A stretch of DNA of 64,000 nt, from NCBI RefSeq assembly GCF_900104475.1, contig NZ_FNJR01000002.1, forward strand, positions 186,001-250,000. The letters are read 5' to 3'. Position 1 is the stretch's first letter, and every line of letters starts with the position of its first letter. This document shows positions 25,409-33,572 of this stretch, piece after piece. A model generated the notes under the pieces. That model saw nothing but the letters and a program-made list of their open reading frames with translations. It did not search any database and was not told the origin of the DNA. The position numbers and the translations under genes were made by a program. The stretch is from Actinopolyspora xinjiangensis. Its GTDB lineage: Bacteria; Actinomycetota; Actinomycetes; Mycobacteriales; Pseudonocardiaceae.

Positions 25409-27064
25409 TCAGAGCTTGGCCGCGTAGTAGGTCTCGAACGCGTGGAACGCCGCCTCCTGGCGCCACTGCAGCTTCGCCTTCGGACTACCCGACAACAGCT
25501 CGGCGCACGCCGCCGTGTCCGCCTTGCCGAAGCCGGGAGTGTCCGAGGCGCACACCGGTTTCATCCGTCGGGAGCCGGGCTTCGCCCAGAGGCTCTCCCC
25601 CTGGATGAAGGCGTGCTCCAGCGAGGTGCGTGCGCTCGCCTTGAGCTGCGAGTAGCTGAGACCGAATTCGGTGGCCGCACGACTGTACTGGGCCGTGATG
25701 TCACTGCGCGAAACGCCGGGGTCGTCGGTGGCCAGCGCGTAGGGAACGTCGTGGGCCATGTAGTCGGGCAGCGGGTGCTCCTCCGATCCGCAGACCCGCA
25801 GAATCTGGCAGTTGCTGGTCAGCGGTACTTCGACGGGGATGTCGCGTTCGGCCATGTGGTCGGCCAGCGCCCGCCAGTCGTCCTCGTGTCGCAGGTCGAT
25901 CCCGTGACCGATCCGGTCGGCTCCGGCGATCCGTACCGCCTGGTCGATGTGGTGGGTCAGCTCCTCGGGCTTGACCAGGCCGGGAACGAGCTCGCCCGCG
26001 TGCAGGCTGACCGACACCCCGGGGTACTGCTCACTCAGGTAGTCGATCATCCGCATGTGCAGCGTGTAGTCCCGGAGCGAGACCTCGTGGTCCTCGGGTT
26101 GGACCATGTTGAGTCCCACGAAGCGGGGATCACTCTGCGCGAGCTCGAAGCCGAGCAGCAGCTGGGTGAACACGCTGGCGGGGGAGTTGGCCCGCGCCAC
26201 CTGGTAGTCCAGCCGGATCTCGACGCCGCAGCCCGGGCGGGCGCTCGGCGTGCCGCAGTTCAGCAGTTCCCGGTAGCGGGCGAAGTCGCGGTCGGTCTGG
26301 CGTCGTGCCGCGCGTTCGACGTCCCGCAGGCCCTCGCGCAGCAGCACCTCCCGCAGCCGCCGGAACTCCCGTTCGGAACTCGGGTCGAAGCCGACGCGCT
26401 CCACGAGTTCGCTGCGGGCCTCGTACTGCCTGGACAGCAGCGTCTCGAGGTAGAACTGGTTCTGCTCGGCGAGGTCGCCGGCGACCTCGGCCAGCATGTC
26501 ACCGTCACGTCCCTCGGTGGCGGCCCAGAACTTGCCGAAGGTCGCGAAGAAGTGGTCGTGGCCCGACTCCTCGCCGCCCGGCTCGAAGCCGGCCATCGAC
26601 CACGCCCCGATCACGCGCTCGCGGAACTCCGGATCGCTCACCGCGTCCGAGGCCGGACGCTGACCTTCGGTGCACGGCGCGAGGGAGGACTGCATGGTTT
26701 CGGCGTCGATGCAGCGTCCGTCCTCGGCGGCGTAGCGGATCAACGACTCGGTGGAAACCGCACCGGAAAGGTGATTGTGCAGATCACCTCCCTTCGGCAT
26801 GGTTCGCAGGAACTCGTCGAGCTTTTCCGGCCGGTCGCGTATCCGGTCCAGGTAGCGGTTCACCCGGCACTCCCGGTCCCACGGGGCGCACGCCGGAGCC
26901 CGCTCGCCCGGTGTGGTCTCCGCTTGGGCGGGCCGTGGCTGTGCGACCAGCACCGGAAGCGAAGCGGCGGTCAGCAGTGCCGCCAGCGCGATGCCGCCCG
27001 TTCCGGTAGCTCGTCGGCGTCTTCCGGCCGTTCGGGCTCGCGCGTTCCCGCCGAGCAGGTTCAT
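25409..27064 (-). CDS. Secreted adenosine deaminase-like protein
   Basis: A 551-residue protein with a long signal peptide: an Arg-rich N-terminus, a hydrophobic core near residues 24-40 and an 'AQAE' cleavage site. The catalytic domain carries the metal-binding motif 'DLHNHLSGAV' near residue 93, 'SLHAGE' with the catalytic Glu near residue 345, 'RIGHGIDL' near residue 375 and 'ATDDPGVSRS' near residue 428, all features of the adenosine deaminase superfamily (ADGF-like). It would convert extracellular adenosine to inosine. A Cys-rich insert suggests disulfides. The start follows GGGAGAAG. It is transcribed alone. Confidence 0.88.
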   Translation of the reverse strand: MNLLGGNARARTAGRRRRATGTGGIALAALLTAASLPVLVAQPRPAQAETTPGERAPACAPWDRECRVNRYLDRIRDRPEKLDEFLRTMPKGGDLHNHLSGAVSTESLIRYAAEDGRCIDAETMQSSLAPCTEGQRPASDAVSDPEFRERVIGAWSMAGFEPGGEESGHDHFFATFGKFWAATEGRDGDMLAEVAGDLAEQNQFYLETLLSRQYEARSELVERVGFDPSSEREFRRLREVLLREGLRDVERAARRQTDRDFARYRELLNCGTPSARPGCGVEIRLDYQVARANSPASVFTQLLLGFELAQSDPRFVGLNMVQPEDHEVSLRDYTLHMRMIDYLSEQYPGVSVSLHAGELVPGLVKPEELTHHIDQAVRIAGADRIGHGIDLRHEDDWRALADHMAERDIPVEVPLTSNCQILRVCGSEEHPLPDYMAHDVPYALATDDPGVSRSDITAQYSRAATEFGLSYSQLKASARTSLEHAFIQGESLWAKPGSRRMKPVCASDTPGFGKADTAACAELLSGSPKAKLQWRQEAAFHAFETYYAAKL

Positions 27065-27298
27065 GAAGCTTCTCCCTGGGGAAGTCGACTGTAGTGGCCG
27101 TGTTCGACACGCACGGCACGCTGACGATCCCCGATCATGATCACGACAACCAGGCTGGGTGACGGATTTTCACCCTTTCGGCGTAGGGATGAGCCCCCGA
27201 AAAGACGCCCATCCCGGCATCGACCGTTCGGTTCGACGGTAGCCTCGGGAAGGCTGCCGGAAGTGGTGCCCGCCAAGGCGGTGGTTATCCTCGGCGAC

Positions 27299-28105
27299 GT
27301 GCTGACTGTCTCGACGGTGAATGTGAACGGCCTGCGTGCCGCCGCCAAGAAGGGGTTCGTCGAGTGGCTGGCCGCCACCGACGCCGACGTGGTCTGCATG
27401 CAGGAGACCAGGGCGGAGTACGAGCAGCTTCCGGAGGCCGCGCGTGCGCCACAGGGCTGGCACACGCTGCTGGCGCCGAGTTCGGACAAGGGGCGCAGCG
27501 GGGTCGCCATCTACAGTCGCACCGAACCCGAGGCCACCAGGATCGGCTTCGGCTCCGAGGAGTTCGACGACAGTGGCCGCTACGCCGAGGCGGAGCTCGA
27601 CGGCCTCGTGGTCGGCAGTCTCTACCTGCCCAGCGGGGAGGCCGGTACGCCCAAGCAGGACGAGAAGGAACGCTTCATGGACGAGTTCCTGCCGTACCTG
27701 CACCGGCTGCGTGACCGGGCGCGGCAGCAGGGCAAGGAGGTGTTGGTCTGCGGTGACTGGAACATCGCGCATCAGGAGATCGACCTGAAGAACTGGAAGA
27801 ACAACCGCAAGTCGGCCGGGTTCCTGCCGGAGGAGCGTTCCTGGCTGAGCAGGGTGTTCGACGAGGCCGAGTACGTGGACGTGGTGCGTCGCCTGTTCCC
27901 GGAGGGGCCCGGCCCGTACTCCTGGTGGTCGTACCGGGGCAAGGCCTTCGACAACGACTCGGGATGGCGGATCGATTACCACGTGGCCACCGAGCGGCTC
28001 GCCGAGCACGCCTCGGAGACGAGGGTCGAGAGGGCGCCGAGCTACGACAAGCGCTGGAGCGACCATGCCCCGGTGACTGTCTCCTTCGACTGGCCGAAGC
28101 CGTAG
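27299..28105 (+). CDS. xthA: Exodeoxyribonuclease III
   Basis: A 268-residue enzyme of the exonuclease III/AP endonuclease family, acting in base excision repair. Motifs are in order: 'VNVNGLRAAAKKGF' near residue 7, 'VVCMQETRA' with the metal-binding Glu near residue 33, 'LVCGDWNIAHQEIDLKN' near residue 147, 'GWRIDYHVATERL' and 'YDKRWSDHAPV' with the catalytic His near the end. The GTG at 27299 is chosen from the conserved N-terminus; the open frame extends upstream without conservation. A short fragment of a second gene of this family lies at 42270-42320. Confidence 0.94.
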   Translation: MLTVSTVNVNGLRAAAKKGFVEWLAATDADVVCMQETRAEYEQLPEAARAPQGWHTLLAPSSDKGRSGVAIYSRTEPEATRIGFGSEEFDDSGRYAEAELDGLVVGSLYLPSGEAGTPKQDEKERFMDEFLPYLHRLRDRARQQGKEVLVCGDWNIAHQEIDLKNWKNNRKSAGFLPEERSWLSRVFDEAEYVDVVRRLFPEGPGPYSWWSYRGKAFDNDSGWRIDYHVATERLAEHASETRVERAPSYDKRWSDHAPVTVSFDWPKP

Positions 28106-28167
28106 CCGTCTATGCGAGAACATGAATAGATCTTGTCTAGGTCGACCAGGTGCCCGAAGCTGTGAGC

Positions 28168-28401
28168 ATGAAGCTACTTAAAGTGTCCGGTTGCGATGAC
28201 AAGACCTGTCCGGCCGTCTACGTGTCGGACCGGGGCACAGCGGTGGTCCAGGGCGAGCACGTGCTCAACGCTGACGGGCTGGAGCTTGGCCAAGGCGAAA
28301 CGGCTGTCGAGCTACCCGCTGAGACCGTCCTAAACGCTGTTTCTGCGCTGGTGGAGTCCGGAACTAGTCCGGAAACCGTGCAGCGGCTCAGGGGGCTTTG
28401 A
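28168..28401 (+). CDS. Small conserved protein of a DUF6879/XRE module
   Basis: A 77-residue protein starting 'MKLLKVSGCDDKTCPAVYV' followed by 'RGTAVVQGEHV' and 'ETAVELPAETVLNAVSALV'. Small proteins with a Cys-Pro-Ala/Thr-Val-Tyr core, a 'VVQG' turn and a 'V-x-I/L-P' end occur next to DUF6879 and XRE genes in many actinomycetes, as here. It may have a Cys pair (Cys9 and Cys14). The function is unknown. The next gene begins one base after its stop codon. A GTG at 28150 is an alternative start. GC content is lower than in the flanking genes. Confidence 0.75.
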   Translation: MKLLKVSGCDDKTCPAVYVSDRGTAVVQGEHVLNADGLELGQGETAVELPAETVLNAVSALVESGTSPETVQRLRGL

Positions 28402-28402
28402 A

Positions 28403-28918
28403 GTGATTCTGACCCGGGACCAGTTCAGCAAGCAGTTTGACGACTGCCAACGTTCCGCGTGGCGCTTCGAGTGCCAACCGACCTACACCATGCAGCGTGA
28501 ACAAGACAGCATCGATCGCTGGCGTAAGGGTGAACCGAAGCCCAAAGATCACAACTCTGGTTGGCATGAAACGGTCCGGGAGATCGTGGAGTCCGGCCGC
28601 AGCATCGGCCGAGTCCGGACCGTCCGCCGTCCGCTGACCGAGTACCAGCGGTACCAACTCGACTGGGGTATCCCCGGCAACGTCAAAGCTGGGGAAGACA
28701 TCCGGATCTTGGATCTGACGGATCTTGCCCTTGATTTGCCAGCGCATGACTTCTGGCTCTTCGATGACTCGGTGGTCGTTGATCTGAACTTCTCCCCTGA
28801 CGGGACGCTGTTTAACATCGACCAGCGAGAGAACCCAGACCTTTCGCAGTACCGCAAGTGGCGAGATACTGCTCTAGCTCACGCTGTCTCGCTGAATGAG
28901 TGGGATGCTCGAACCTGA
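28403..28918 (+). CDS. DUF6879 family protein
   Basis: A 171-residue protein that fits DUF6879: it opens 'LTRDQFSKQFDDCQRSAWR' and contains 'ETVREIVESGRSIGRVRTV', 'YQRYQLDWGIPGNVKAGEDI' and 'DFWLFDDSVVVDLNF', the usual order of blocks. Proteins of this family accompany DUF5753-type XRE regulators in actinomycetes and are of unknown function. The GTG start is one base after the upstream gene and GGGGG lies ten bases upstream. Its 3' end overlaps the XRE gene start by 23 bases, so the three are one translationally coupled unit. Confidence 0.88.
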   Translation: MILTRDQFSKQFDDCQRSAWRFECQPTYTMQREQDSIDRWRKGEPKPKDHNSGWHETVREIVESGRSIGRVRTVRRPLTEYQRYQLDWGIPGNVKAGEDIRILDLTDLALDLPAHDFWLFDDSVVVDLNFSPDGTLFNIDQRENPDLSQYRKWRDTALAHAVSLNEWDART

Positions 28919-29759
28919 TTCCGATCAGCAGCACCGCAAGAACCTTGCTGACACGCTCAAGCAGCTACGGAAAGCGGCTGGACTCTCGGGCGAGAGACTA
29001 GCCGCTCGTACTGCCATGTCCCAGCCAAAGATCAGCCGCATCGAGTCCGGCAAGGCGCTGCCCAGCGTTACCGACGTGGAAAGGATCTTGAAAGCACTAG
29101 ACGTGGGCTCGGAGGTACGGGAGGAACTTCTCTCGCTCACTCGGTCGGCCAACGTCGAGTACACTTCGCTTCGCTCCGCTGCCCGGATGGGAATCTGGCG
29201 AAGCCAGGCTGAGATCAAGGCTCTAGCGGAATCATCCTCGGTGGTTCGTCAGTTCTTGCCTGCTATCCCGTCCGGGCTCATCCAGACGCGCGACTACGCG
29301 CGAGCCGTTCTGACGCCAGGGGTCGAAGGCCGACCAGCGCGGGACATCGACCGTGCCGTACAGGCTCGGTTGGAAAGCCAAGACGTCTTAAACGATGAGT
29401 CCCGCCGGTTCCACTTCCTGCTAACCGAGCAAGCCATCCGGCTAAAGCGCGCAACGGATAGCGTCATGGTTGGCCAGCTGGAGCACATGGCCGCGGTCTC
29501 GGATCGGCCGAACGTTGACCTCGCGATCCTTCCAAACTCTGAGCTGGTGAAATCCTCCCCGCTTAACGTGTTCGTCGTCTATGACGACCGACTCGTACTG
29601 GTTGAGATTTTCTCCGGAGAAGTAGTCTTGCGTGACTACCGCGATATTTCGTATCACCTGAATGTGTTCGAGCATTTTCGAGAAAGGGCCGTATCTGGTG
29701 ACAATATCCGGACACTGCTGGCCTCGGTAGCCGATGAGTTTATGCGAGCACGTGACTAA
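28896..29759 (+). CDS. XRE family regulator with DUF5753 domain
   Basis: A 287-residue regulator. Residues about 14-70 are the helix-turn-helix ('LKQLRKAAGLSGERLAART', 'SQPKISRIESGKALPS'). Residues 110-285 form the DUF5753 domain ('FLPAIPSGLIQTRDYARAVL', 'VMVGQLEHMAAVSDRPNVDLAIL', 'VVLRDYRDISYHL'). It differs clearly from the XRE regulator at 9537 and has no DUF397 partner, but a DUF6879 gene instead. The ATG at 28896 overlaps the DUF6879 gene by 23 bases. Confidence 0.92.
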   Translation: MSGMLEPDSDQQHRKNLADTLKQLRKAAGLSGERLAARTAMSQPKISRIESGKALPSVTDVERILKALDVGSEVREELLSLTRSANVEYTSLRSAARMGIWRSQAEIKALAESSSVVRQFLPAIPSGLIQTRDYARAVLTPGVEGRPARDIDRAVQARLESQDVLNDESRRFHFLLTEQAIRLKRATDSVMVGQLEHMAAVSDRPNVDLAILPNSELVKSSPLNVFVVYDDRLVLVEIFSGEVVLRDYRDISYHLNVFEHFRERAVSGDNIRTLLASVADEFMRARD

Positions 29760-29798
29760 AACTCGAAATGGGAGGGTCATCCGTTCTAACGTCGCTGT

Positions 29799-30218
29799 AT
29801 GCCGACGTTGACCGGGAGGCTCGAGAAGCCCGGAGAGATCTTCTCACTCGAATTGAAAGATCTTCTGAACGAGCTTCGTAGGCGTCACTGGACACTCATT
29901 CGTTGGGGTCCGGAAGACGAGCCTTGTCTTATGGCGGCCATGTTCAAATGGCAGGCGTGCGCGGATGTGCTTATCCTGCGCGATGAACACCAAGCTACGG
30001 GCTACCGAGTGCCGACGATGGATGACAGCGGCGTATTCAACCCCGCTCGGGTCTCGTATCAGTACCACGCTTCACCGTTGTGGACGCTGCGAGCGATCCT
30101 GGGACTTCCCGAACCGGGCCAGCCCGGTTCACCTATGGCGCTCGAAACTCCGGCTTCGGCGTGCTTCGTGTCGGAAGACCTTCCGAAACCGGTACTTGTC
30201 CGCCCATTGGGAGGATAA
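29799..30218 (+). CDS. Conserved hypothetical protein of the XRE/DUF6879 module
   Basis: A 139-residue protein. The N-terminal half predicts alpha/beta structure ('LKDLLNELRRRHWTLIRWG'). The centre has 'ATGYRVPTMDDSGVFNPARVSYQYHASPLWTLRAIL', in which 'F-x-P-x-x-V-x-x-Q-Y-H-A-S' followed by 'W-T-L-R-A' is a pattern I have seen in actinobacterial hypotheticals near DUF5753 regulators. No function is known. There is no ribosome site next to the ATG; a TAACGT six bases before it could give a leaderless transcript. A terminator follows at 30283. The base composition matches the upstream three genes. Confidence 0.7.
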   Translation: MPTLTGRLEKPGEIFSLELKDLLNELRRRHWTLIRWGPEDEPCLMAAMFKWQACADVLILRDEHQATGYRVPTMDDSGVFNPARVSYQYHASPLWTLRAILGLPEPGQPGSPMALETPASACFVSEDLPKPVLVRPLGG

Positions 30219-30282
30219 GACAGGAGAGCTCACAAAAACCACTCTGTAACGCTCTCAGAGCCGTTTGGGGGGATGAGATCCT

Positions 30283-30313
30283 GCCCCTGCCGTGCCCCGA
30301 TAGCGGCAGGGGC
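30283..30313 (+). terminator. Hairpin ending the XRE/DUF6879 module
   Basis: A perfect 10-bp stem, GCCCCTGCCG with CGGCAGGGGC, and an 11-base loop, followed by TTGCTCATC. It lies 65 bp after the last gene of the module. Confidence 0.6.
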
Positions 30314-30377
30314 TTGCTCATCCTGCGAGTTAGCAGAGCTAGCGCTCCTCGCACGTTCGTCAGGGGGCGCTCGGTGC

Positions 30378-30560
30378 TCACAGAGCCATGAAACCCAAGA
30401 GATCCGGAGTTTCCGGAACTGGTACTGGATAAGGTTCCGGCGCGTTCGGATCGAACAGCTTCCAGAATTTTCCGTTCTCATCCGTCAAGCCGATCGCCTT
30501 TGCCGGATCGTTTTCTGTCGAATCCCCTTGGCTCGCATAACCCCAACGAATCCTCTTAGA
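30378..30560 (-). pseudogene. C-terminal fragment of an unidentified gene, cut by an IS remnant
   Basis: An open frame with no start codon reads, on the minus strand, 'RIRWGYASQGDSTENDPAKA', 'IGLTDENGKFWKLFDPN' and 'PYPVPVPETPDLLGFMAL' before TGA (30378-30380). Composition is normal protein and unlike the Arg/Pro-rich noise of other gaps. It begins right where the transposase remnant at 30556 ends, so an insertion probably removed its first part. I do not recognise the family. Like the module to its left, it is relatively AT-rich. Confidence 0.55.
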
Positions 30561-30803
30561 ACTCCTGGAAAAAATGTTGGACGCGTCGGTATTGGATGAG
30601 ACAGGTGGCCAGCTGGAGCAGACTGTCGTGGATGTCGGCGCGGCGTTGTCAGCGGGTGCGGAGTCGTCGGGGCCAGTGCAACCATCCGAGGCTGCGCTCG
30701 ATGACCCAGCGGCGGGTGCCGAGTCCGGCCCCGTGGGCCTGGCCTCGGTGGGCGATCACGGGAGTGATGCGGCGTTGTCGCAGCATCGCGCGCACCCGCT
30801 TTC
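30556..30803 (-). pseudogene. IS5-family transposase, C-terminal remnant
   Basis: About 80 codons on the minus strand: 'RKRVRAMLRQRRITPVIAHR', then 'GLGTRRWVIERSLGWLHWPRRLRTR', then TGA at 30649-30651 where the family has Trp, and onward in frame 'QRRADIHDSLLQLATCLIQYRR' to TAA at 30556-30558. The 'R-W-V-x-E-R-x-x-x-W-L-H' block is the signature of IS5-type (IS427-like) transposases. The N-terminal two thirds are gone and a stop codon interrupts the remainder, so it is dead. Its start abuts the stop codon of the alpha/beta hydrolase gene. Confidence 0.8.
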
Positions 30804-31568
30804 TCACGAGCGAGCCAGGAATCCTTCCGTCAGCGCGACCAGCGCCAGTGGGACCTCCTCGGGAGCGTAGTGCCCTGCGTCGGCGAACACCTCGAGCTCG
30901 GCGTTCGGGTACCAGCGCAGCCAGGTGTCCCGCATGACCTCGGGAGGGAGTGCCTTGTCGTGCGCCCCGCCACACACCAGCACCGGTGTCTCGTTGCCCG
31001 CGATGTGCTCGTGGATGTCGGTACCCGCCCACGAGTCGAGATAACGGCGGAAGGCGTTCCGATCGCTGCATTCCACCGAACGACGCACGGTGGCCTCCAA
31101 CCAGGGGCCGGGGAGCCTGTGCCCGGAGGTCATGTCGATGATGGCCCTGCGGTTCTCCGGGGTCCAGGCGGCTCCGGCGAACAGTTCCCAGCTCTCCTCG
31201 TCCAGGGGCACCCCCGAAGCGGGCACGGGTGAGATCCCGACCAGGCAACGCACCCTGTTCGGGGCCTTGAGCAGCACGTGCTGGGCGATCATCCCTCCCA
31301 TCGAGTGTCCGACCACGGAGAACTCGGGCAGCTCGAGCGCGTCGGCGGTGGCCAGTAGGTCCTCGGCGGCCTCGGAGACGGTGTACTCCCCCGCGTGGCC
31401 GACGGCCTCCCCGTAGCCACGGAGGTCCACGAACACGTAGGAGAAGGTGGTGGTGTCCATCCAGGGTTGCAGCCCGGCGAAGGTGCTGCGGTCACCGAAC
31501 CAGTTGTGCACCACCAGCACCGCGTGCCCGCCGCTCCCCAACCGGTCGTGGGGCAGTGCGTGCGCCAT
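30804..31568 (-). CDS. Alpha/beta hydrolase
   Basis: A 254-residue hydrolase. Motifs are 'VLVVHNWFGDRSTF' (oxyanion region) near residue 22, 'SVVGHSMGGMIAQHVLL' with the nucleophile Ser near residue 92, 'VLVCGGAHDKALPP' with the acid near residue 205 and 'DAGHYAPEE' with the catalytic His near residue 235. The ATG at 31568 follows GGGAGG. It is 62 bp downstream of a P450 gene on the same strand and is likely cotranscribed. The last codons run straight into the transposase remnant, so the original C-terminus may have been altered. Substrate unknown. Confidence 0.88.
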   Translation of the reverse strand: MAHALPHDRLGSGGHAVLVVHNWFGDRSTFAGLQPWMDTTTFSYVFVDLRGYGEAVGHAGEYTVSEAAEDLLATADALELPEFSVVGHSMGGMIAQHVLLKAPNRVRCLVGISPVPASGVPLDEESWELFAGAAWTPENRRAIIDMTSGHRLPGPWLEATVRRSVECSDRNAFRRYLDSWAGTDIHEHIAGNETPVLVCGGAHDKALPPEVMRDTWLRWYPNAELEVFADAGHYAPEEVPLALVALTEGFLARS

Positions 31569-31630
31569 CTCGCCTCCCGGACGCGTGGGAGAGTCCCTCA
31601 TTCCGAGAATGATCTCCCGGACCGGGAAGG

Positions 31631-32911
31631 TCAATTCCGCGTGCGAGTGATGCTGTTGGGAACGAACCGGATCGGCATGTGTTTGATGCCGTTGACGAAG
31701 TTCGACACCAGCCGCCGCGTCGGCCCGGCGAGTTCGAGCTCGGGCATCCGCCACAACGCCTCGGCGTAGAAGGCACGCAGCTGCATCCGGGCGAAGTGCG
31801 CCCCCAGGCACACGTGGGGCCCGTCTCCGAAGGCCAGGTGCCCGTTGGGGGAACGTCGAACGTCGAACTCGTACGGTCGGGGGAACGCACGCCGGTCGAA
31901 ATGAGCCGAACAGTGGAAGACCACCACCTTCTCCCCGGCCCGCACGGCCCTGCCCGCCAGGTTCAGATCGGTGGTGGCGGTGCGACGGAAACTCAGCACC
32001 GGCGGGTGGTAGCGCAGGGTCTCCTCCACCGCCGAGTCGAGCAGCTCGGGCTTCGCCCACAGGGCCCGGTGTTGTTCGGGGTGCTCGGCGAAGGCACGCA
32101 TGCCACCGGGTAGTGCGCTACGTACCGTGTCGTTTCCCGCCACCGACAGCAAGAAGAAGAACATCCCCAGTTCGGCCTCGGACAGCCCCCGGCCGTTCAC
32201 CTCGGCGGTGGCCAGCACGCTCATCAGGTCGTCGGCCGGGTGGCGACGTTTGTGCTCGGCCAGTTCACGCGCGTAGGAGAACATGTCGCCCAGTTGCTCG
32301 GGTGAGCGAGGATCGACCGGTCGGCCGGTGGCGTCCACGGCCGTCCCGGCGTGATCCGGATCCTGGTATCCGATGACACGGTTGGTCCACTCCAGCAGCC
32401 TGCCGCGGTCGCTTTCGGGGACTCCGAGCAGATCGGCCAGGTTGAGTAGGGGGAAGTCGTCGGTGACCTCGGCGGGCAAGTCGCACTCGCCGCGCTCGGC
32501 CACCGCGTCGACGAGTTCACGGGCCCGACGCGCCACCGCTCGTCGCATCAGTGTGACCCGGCGGGGTGTGAAGGCGCGGCTGACGATCCGGCGTAGCTTG
32601 TTGTGCTCCGGGGGATCCATGTTGAGCATCATGCGGCGGAGGAAATCCAGGTCCTCCGGTGCGGGATCGCGGATCTGAGTGGCGCCCGACCACGAGGAGA
32701 ACTCGGTCGGGGACCTCAGCACCCGCACCACGTCCTCGTGGCGGGTGACGGCCCAGAACCCCGGACCGCCGGGCCAGTCACCCACCGGGTGCTCGTGCTG
32801 CCAACTGACCGGATCGTGCTCACGCAGCCACGCGAAGGACTCGTGCGGAATACCGTCGACGTAGCGACGCGGGTCGAAGACATCGGGAGGGGAGGGTGCG
32901 CTGTCGGTCAT
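31631..32911 (-). CDS. Cytochrome P450
   Basis: A 426-residue P450. The I-helix oxygen-binding region reads 'FLLSVAGNDTVRSA', the K-helix ExxR is 'EETLRYHPP', and the heme ligand lies in 'FGDGPHVCLGAHFARM' with Cys near residue 368. The conserved Thr of the I-helix is present. The ATG at 32911 follows GGAGGT. It resembles actinobacterial soluble P450s related to the CYP124/125/142 group acting on sterols or lipids, by motif style only. No ferredoxin gene is adjacent, so it must use redox partners encoded elsewhere. Confidence 0.93.
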   Translation of the reverse strand: MTDSAPSPPDVFDPRRYVDGIPHESFAWLREHDPVSWQHEHPVGDWPGGPGFWAVTRHEDVVRVLRSPTEFSSWSGATQIRDPAPEDLDFLRRMMLNMDPPEHNKLRRIVSRAFTPRRVTLMRRAVARRARELVDAVAERGECDLPAEVTDDFPLLNLADLLGVPESDRGRLLEWTNRVIGYQDPDHAGTAVDATGRPVDPRSPEQLGDMFSYARELAEHKRRHPADDLMSVLATAEVNGRGLSEAELGMFFFLLSVAGNDTVRSALPGGMRAFAEHPEQHRALWAKPELLDSAVEETLRYHPPVLSFRRTATTDLNLAGRAVRAGEKVVVFHCSAHFDRRAFPRPYEFDVRRSPNGHLAFGDGPHVCLGAHFARMQLRAFYAEALWRMPELELAGPTRRLVSNFVNGIKHMPIRFVPNSITRTRN

Positions 32912-33159
32912 CGGACCTCCGGGGGAGGCGTCACTGTCACCGAGGAACACCCTGCCACCGATCCGTGAGCACGGCACTGCTCCACGAGTGCCCAGCTGGA
33001 CCGGGTGTTCTCCGGAATCGCCGCTCCATCCGTCGAGACACCGGCTCAGGCGCACTGATCACCGCCGTCCCGGTTCGCTGGCGTGTTCACGCCACGAAGA
33101 TCACAGCCGGGGAAGACGTGTGATGATCGGGACATGCGAAAAAGGGTGAAGAGGTTCGT

Positions 33160-33412
33160 GGCCGTTCTGGGGCTTTCACGACGGCCGGGGCCATGAGCGT
33201 CACCGTCGCTCCGCCGTGGATGTAGACCGTCCCCGCTGTCGTACTCCGGACACAGCCGCAACGGATTCTCGGGGTGGGCGGTGGCGGCGGTGAAGTCCGT
33301 CCCGTAGTCCCGTGCGGTGGGTCCACTCGTCGATCCGCTGCCGGGTACGTTCCCGCTCGAGTGTCCACACCACGGATCCTTTGAAGGAGATGAGGATGCC
33401 GGGTCGGGCCGG
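33160..33412 (-). pseudogene. Decayed SGNH/GDSL hydrolase, C-terminal part
   Basis: On the minus strand one frame gives 'GILISFKGSVVWTLERERTR' followed by 'QRIDEWTHRTG'; another gives 'ATAHPENPLRLCPEYDSGDGLHP'; a third goes on with 'GGATVTLMAPAVV'. In intact SGNH hydrolases the order is a 'R-x-x-V-N-x-W-I-R' helix, 'D-P-x-x-P-x-R-L-x-P-x-Y-D-S-G-D-x-L-H-P' with the catalytic Asp-His pair, then 'G-x-x-x-M-A'. At least two frameshifts are needed to join them, so the gene is dead. Confidence 0.6.
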
Positions 33413-33430
33413 TGACGGTTGGCGTCCACC

Positions 33431-33460
33431 CCGTGGGTGATGGAGCCGTGGGTGATGGAG
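33431..33460 (+). repeat. 15-bp tandem duplication
   Basis: CCGTGGGTGATGGAG occurs twice without a gap, 33431-33445 and 33446-33460. It lies between the SGNH hydrolase relic and the transposase tail, a likely replication or excision scar. Confidence 0.8.
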
Positions 33461-33471
33461 TGACCGGAGGC

Positions 33472-33561
33472 GACCACCGAGCCATCACCTCCCGCTACGA
33501 CAAAACCGCCTCGTCCTACCGAGGCATGATCGATCTCGCCGCGCTTCTCATCCGGTTTCGA
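33472..33561 (+). pseudogene. Transposase C-terminal tail
   Basis: A short frame reads 'RAITSRYDKTASSYRGMIDL' then 'AALLIRF'. The 'R-Y-D-K-x-A-x-x-Y-x-x-x-I-x-L-A' pattern is the usual end of IS5/IS4-type DDE transposases. Only about 30 codons survive, and it is not the same element as the remnant at 30556, which has a different end and strand. Confidence 0.6.
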
Positions 33562-33572
33562 GGATGGTCTCA

